The position numbers and the translations under genes were made by a program. Positions 59,078 through 64,000 of a stretch of 64,000 bases of DNA are shown in pieces. The stretch is taken from contig JBAJFE010000018.1 of NCBI GenBank assembly GCA_037903355.1, forward strand, positions 310,001-374,000, written 5' to 3'. The stretch comes from Trichuris trichiura (taxonomy: Eukaryota > Nematoda > Enoplea > Trichinellida > Trichuridae). The first letter of the stretch is position 1; every line of letters begins with the position of its first letter. Below the pieces are notes generated by a model. The model did not search any database and had not been told where the DNA came from. It was given only the letters and a program-made list of their open reading frames with translations.

Positions 59078-59473
59078 TAGTGGAACCTCCAAAGTTGGCT
59101 ACCTCTATATGTCGTCCACCTCCATAAGTTGACCGGTTGGTTAGTCCGCACGTGAATAAGCGGAAGGGAAACCTCTATACGTTGACCACCTCCGTAAGTG
59201 GGAAGCTGACCGGTTTGGCCGTGACGTGGCATACGGACGCAATGCTAGTTTGCTGTCTGTAAGTTGACCGGTCTGTCGGGTGGTCAACGTACAGAGTGCA
59301 AATTAGCATTGCGTCCATATACCAGGTCACAGCTAAAGCGGTCAACTTCCCACTTACGGAGGTGGTCAACCTATAGAGGTTGTCCTTGCGCTTATTAACG
59401 TGCGGACTAACCAATCGGTCAACTTAGGGAGACGGTTGACATATAGGGATGGTCAACTTCGGGGGTTCCACTG
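59078..59473. mobile_element. Foldback MITE, 396 bp
   Basis: The outer ends TAGTGGAACCTCC and CAGTGGAACCCCC (reverse strand) flank two arms of about 190 bp that are near-complementary throughout. For example, GTTGGTTAGTCCGCACGT at the left pairs with ACGTGCGGACTAACCAAT at the right. It is flanked by TA. CAGTGGAACCTCC-type ends are typical of pogo-superfamily elements. No coding capacity. Confidence 0.88.
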
Positions 59474-62400
59474 TATGTGTGATTGTAGTATAACATAATA
59501 TTGTTAAGCATGTAAGTTAGCCAAAGACGTACTGACAGTAGCAATATAGGCCTTGTTTATGCGCCTTAATAGCTTCAAAAATAGTACGCATTTTCTGCCC
59601 AACGTTAAGTAGGCAAAAGTAGGTTGCCGAGATATCGTAATCTTTTTAAACTTTCAAACGCTGCTACTAGACGCTCGTTTTGCATTGTGAAGCTTGCGTC
59701 TTATTCTTAAGATTGAAAGTCATTCGACAGCGTCTGCTCTTGACCAGTTAAGCATATTGGCTAAGTCGAGTTTTGCTCAAAAAATGTCCATTTCAGCTTA
59801 TGCATATCTGTTGGTCTGTTAGATGCGAAAATAATAGTTTTTGTTGTCCCAGTTTGATTGTATTTTTCTGTCCAGTAATATAGTTTTAAGTTTTGGCGTA
59901 AACATATTCGTCTGCTGTTGTAGAACGGTTGCTCAATTTTTCTCTAGTTCTTTCGCTCTGCTCATTGTTTTCTATATCCTTTTATGATGGGTTGCTCGCT
60001 GCCCATTCATCTCTCAAATAGTTTCTGTGTTATACGAATTGTGGTTAGATTATTTTCACCTTTTTCTCGGGCATGTTAATAACGAATAGTTAGCGTCGTC
60101 GCAGATGTTATGACCTAGTATTAATATGCTTCTCAGTGGTTGCTTTCGTACTAAGCTTGGAAGCTAAATTTTAGCTCAACCAAGAAACTGGCATAAAATG
60201 AACTCCGAAATCGTTTGAGCTTATCGGATTGCGCAAGCGATGGATTTTGCCCCGCTTAATTCGCTCGATGCGATCCGTTGCTCGGTATTCAGGCCGCTTC
60301 CGGATCGATACGTCATTTCGAAAAAGCTACTTCTCGTTTGGGAGCCAACAAATTGCCTACGCTCTTCTCCACGCGTCCCATTGCGCGGCCACTGGCGCTG
60401 TCGTACTGCCGAATACGCATTCCTTCTTCCTGTGTATTCTTGCATTTACCGATGGGACGTTTCTGCCTTTGCGTAAACAATTGTGCCAACAAACAGATTC
60501 CAATTTTTAAATGCCAGAGCCTAGCTGTCTTTACTTGCCTAAGTCTTCATTGAATTGCAGATAAACGGGTTGCATTTCTGCATTGAGCTTGAGACAAGTA
60601 GAGTTCAGTTGTTAGGCATGTTTGCACTTAATGAGCAATGCTGTTCGCAGCGTCGATTCGAGAACTTTTAGCGTGTGTAATAATATGCACATTTATTTTA
60701 AAATATTCAGTAAACTTGTAGTGGCGTAACTTCCATTTGGGCTATCCATATTTGTTTGTTTAATGCTTTTATTTAGTTATACGCGGCAGCTCGTTTCCTT
60801 AACATCCTCCCTATGGCAGCAGGGTTAGTTTATCGTCACCGGTGATGAAGTTTGGTTGTCCTGAGTGAAACTAAGACCACCATCGATTTTTCAGCGTACG
60901 CACCTGTTGAAGTGCTATATATCCAGCGTAAAGAATTTCATTCCTTCTAATGGGCAGTTTTGTATTTTGGCTGGCTCGACTGGTCACTTTCTTGTAAAGC
61001 TCATTTGGTCAAGTGGAATGGTCAATGAAATGTGGCAAAAGGGAAAATGTCCGTTAATTGCGCTGGCGTGTCATCTGCCTTGCATTGACATAGCGTCCGG
61101 CCGCTGAAGACTAATGAAATTTTCATCTCGGTAATGCGAAGCGCAGTGGTCAGCCCGGATGTTCCAGGAACTCGGCACAATTAAGGCTACGCTTTGCCAT
61201 TAATGCTCCAACTGTAAATTGGACTTTCGAGTTTTTCCATTTCCCAGCCGGTGCTTGCAAGGGCCGACCGAATGCCGACCCTCTTCTGTCGCGTAAATGA
61301 CCAATCAATTGACATTGAAATTTTGGAAACTTTGCAATTGATTTCCACCATGGCCAACACATTGCCGCGGCAAGTTAAGGATGTCATCGGAATATCTAAA
61401 AAAAAGAATTCGGTTTTCTCCAATGTTGTATTCAATGGAGCAGCGGCGGCCGTCAGCGATACCGCTGCTTATATAGTTCGACTAAGTTGAATGGAATTTA
61501 AAAAACTGATTTCTTTTCACAAAAATACAACTTTATTTAAGCTTTGTTGCTGTATTGGTCTTTTGTGCTCTTCCGGCTGCGCAACAACCATGTTTGATAT
61601 AAGAAACGTCACCTCGACTAGGTTTACGCGAACCGCGATGCAAAAATTGTCGTGCAACCTTTTATGGGCAGTGGACGTTGTTCTATCTGATTTGCATGAA
61701 ACGGTTTGCAGCAGCAAGCGTGTTTTCCTTCGGGCAGCTTGACGGTCTTTCCTTTTTCGTCGAAATCTTTTTCCTGTTACCCTTTGCCTCTGCTTCGTCG
61801 AAGTGTTGCGGCAGTCCCAGCAGCTAGTTTATAAGTTCCGCTTTTCGCGGCTTTACGATGCCGACAGTAATTTGAAAAACGAATATTTTAAAAAGAAATG
61901 ACATCCTCTAAAAAGACTATTAGCAGGTCTGGATATCGTTGGCAAATCTTGTCTTCGTTCAAAGTTTGTTAGTTGACTTTAAAGCAGCTAAACAGAGGTC
62001 CTGTTACGTCCTAGTTGCTCTTATCATCGCAATTGTTGCAGAAGTAATAATAATGGATATAAAATTGAACAGGCAGTGTCATTTGGGGTTTACGTCGCCT
62101 GAAAGCTCTTGGTAGCACATCCGTTCGTCTTTGCGGGTTCCATTTTCAAATCGCTGTCTGATTTTTTCTTCGACAAGTTAATCGTGTTCCAGCAAGGTTC
62201 AGAGCGCGCTCTGGTTTTCGCTTTCGTTCTGATATGCCTTGCAATGTTAGGGTGGCTGATCGGGTTAGCGGAAGTAACGAAATCAGGATGTACTGGTCGT
62301 GTTCTACTGCGTCGTTGAACGAACTGACATTTCCAAATTTGGGCTCGACAGCCAGGCAAGACCCAAAGGCGTTGTGAATGCCTGCAGCTTATCACATTGT

Positions 62401-63644
62401 ATGTAAGCGCTCAACTTTTGCTTCATTCCTTCCAACTGGCGGCGAGGCGCATTGACGCAAGGCAAAGATTGCTCTTGAGGCTAAGGTATGAGGCTTACAA
62501 GGGGGTGAGATGCAACCGCCGAAATGGCATTTACCGCTTTCAGTATGTCTATCCGATGGATTGCTTCGACGCAGGTATAGTCCAGAGTCCAACCGTTGTT
62601 ATGACTGTGCAAACAAAGTTGTTTACCATCGTATCCGGTGGTTGGCGTACTATTGTGATGTTCTGTTTACTCGGTTTACCATTAGCTACAAGCTTCGAGC
62701 GGCTTATGCGGGTTTGCTAATCACCATAGCGTTGTGCTAATCGTTGCTTCCAATTTCGCGAGCACCTGTTGTCATTGCCTTGACAGCTATAGCGAGTTCT
62801 TGGCAACGGTAGACGATTCGTTTAGATACTGCAAAGGTTTAGCGAACTGCTTGTATCCCGCCTGCGAAGCCGCATTGACAACCGTGAATTAATGAGATGC
62901 TGGAAAACTTGCTCATTCCTTGATGTGTGTTGTACGCTTGATTCAATAATTGGCGATCGAATGATTAGATTCGTTTCGGAAACAGTTTTATGAATGCGAC
63001 AGTTTCAGAGCTAGTCAGAAGTCATAAAAGCCAGCCAGTGTTGTTGTTCTACTCTTCCTCTTGTCGACTGGTCATCCAAGGAGATCCTAAGCAAAACTTG
63101 TCTTCTCCATCCAATCATCGGCTCCATTGTAGCCTAATTCGTAAACTGCGTACCGTCCCTTTAGCCTTTTTGTTTAATGTGTAACCGGTGCTACTGACCG
63201 TCAAAATTGTAGCAGCTTGAATATCCTTTGGCTAACGTACGTTTGGGTTGTCGGATATAGGTGGGCGTTAGCGTACTGTGGAAAGCTGTGCAGACTATCC
63301 CTGTGGTTAGTGCCGCTGCTGCTGCTGCTTTGTTCATCTTTTTCCAGTCTTTTCATTGTACGTTCAATGGCGACCAGTGGATGGAGACGTCTTGGCGGTT
63401 CCATTTAGCTTCGCTATACGCTGCGTTCGTTCGGTACACACGACTGCTGGCGGAATAAAACATCTCCATCCGTTGTTCCGGCCATTTATCAATCGTTGCG
63501 TCAACTTTGTGCATTATCTTTTGATAAGACCCGTTGTTGGATAAAGTTACGTCATGCGCACGTGAGCAGAGTCGGAGCTACATTGGTGCTCCTTTTTTCC
63601 GCGCCAATTCCATTATCGCTTCTGTATGTATTGAGCACGTAGAG
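59474..63644. other. 4.2 kb with open frames but no resolvable gene
   Basis: Three overlapping plus frames are open at 60229-60553. A frame at about 61240-61490 (PVLARADRMPTLFCRVND... ending ...AAYIVRLS) follows a CCCAG acceptor and looks like a terminal exon. At 62109-62318 a hydrophobic helix (ALVFAFVLICLAMLGWLIGL) suggests a membrane protein exon. I could not assemble these into a gene or name a family. Confidence 0.35.
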
Positions 63645-64000
63645 ATGGTTACCACGCTGCTGCTGTTCGTTCTTGTCTTCTGCTCCACGTTGGTGTTGAG
63701 CACTTGTTTTGGTTTCATTCTGCGCATAATTTTGCGTGGTACTCGTCGAGAAGACGTCCCCAAGAATACCACGGAAAATTTCACCGAACGTTCGTCCGTA
63801 CCGTTTGTGAGAGTTTCCTCCCAACCGGACTCGCCCATAGTTGCCAACATTTCCGAAACGGTAGGTTTTTCTCGTGGTAACCTTCAAGGGCGTTCAAGCC
63901 TTATCAATTGCTTTTTGACGCTTTTCAGTGGAGTTACGCGCTCGTACGGTCGGAATATTGCAAGTCCACTTTTGAGGAAAGTTCGAATTCCCCCTCGGCT
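63645..64000 (+). CDS. N-terminus of a small single-pass membrane protein, runs off the window
   Basis: Exon 1, 63645-63860 (72 codons), starts MVTTLLLFVLVFCSTLVLST. It has a hydrophobic span of about 25 residues ending in FILRIILRGTRRED, then a Ser/Thr/Asn-rich stretch (NTTENFTERSS). The donor GTAGGT and acceptor TTTTCAG (intron 63861-63928, 68 nt) join exon 2 (63929 onward, WSYALVRSEYCKSTF), which continues to the window edge in frame. The positive charges after the span suggest a signal anchor or type III topology. I do not recognise the family. Confidence 0.55.
   Translation, partial: MVTTLLLFVLVFCSTLVLSTCFGFILRIILRGTRREDVPKNTTENFTERSSVPFVRVSSQPDSPIVANISETVGFSRGNLQGRSSLINCFLTLFSGVTRSYGRNIASPLLRKVRIPPR

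Overview
This is eukaryotic nuclear DNA, almost certainly from a nematode. The resolved genes are split by very short GT-AG introns (mostly 45-65 nt) and are densely packed. The window carries a BEL/Pao LTR retrotransposon and several pogo/Tigger-like DNA transposon pieces. It also has dispersed palindromes containing TTAGGC units, which is the nematode telomere motif. The style fits a clade I nematode (Trichuris/Trichinella-like), but that assignment is inference.

Layout. 1-23 kb is gene-poor and repeat-rich. Its most interesting content is a pair of paralogous three-exon minus-strand genes (3646-4149 and 11609-12070) inside a roughly 2.4 kb segmental duplication. Each encodes a secreted prepropeptide with a conserved signal peptide and acidic propiece, an R-x-K-R cleavage site and a completely diverged C-terminal peptide; the first is very strongly cationic. 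A broken WDR33 (CPSF WD40 subunit) fragment lies between them. A damaged-looking FKBP/EF-hand gene lies at 17.1-17.9 kb.

23-49 kb is the conserved gene block: EMC2 (one exon), TMEM222 (4 exons), SNRPA1/U2A' (7 exons), convergent GAPDH (8 exons, minus), CACHD1 (21 exons, 1382 codons, every exon phase consistent), a PIGF-like gene and dolichol kinase (C-terminal exons resolved). These are housekeeping functions: ER membrane protein insertion, splicing, glycolysis, GPI-anchor and dolichol-phosphate synthesis. CACHD1 adds a surface protein of the calcium-channel alpha2-delta type. They do not form one pathway. PIGF and DOLK both serve ER glycosylation or anchoring and lie next to each other on the same strand.

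49-59.5 kb is a nested transposon cluster. A Tigger-like transposase tail is followed by a roughly 1.5 kb pogo-like element, itself split by an almost intact BEL/Pao element (50744-56815, 237-nt LTRs differing at 2 sites, 5-bp target duplication). Next come an internally deleted Tigger copy and a 396-bp foldback MITE. 59.5-63.6 kb has no gene I can resolve. At the right edge the first exons of a small membrane protein gene run off the window. Exon coordinates are hand-derived from splice motifs, reading frame and remembered family conservation; no alignment or transcript data was used.
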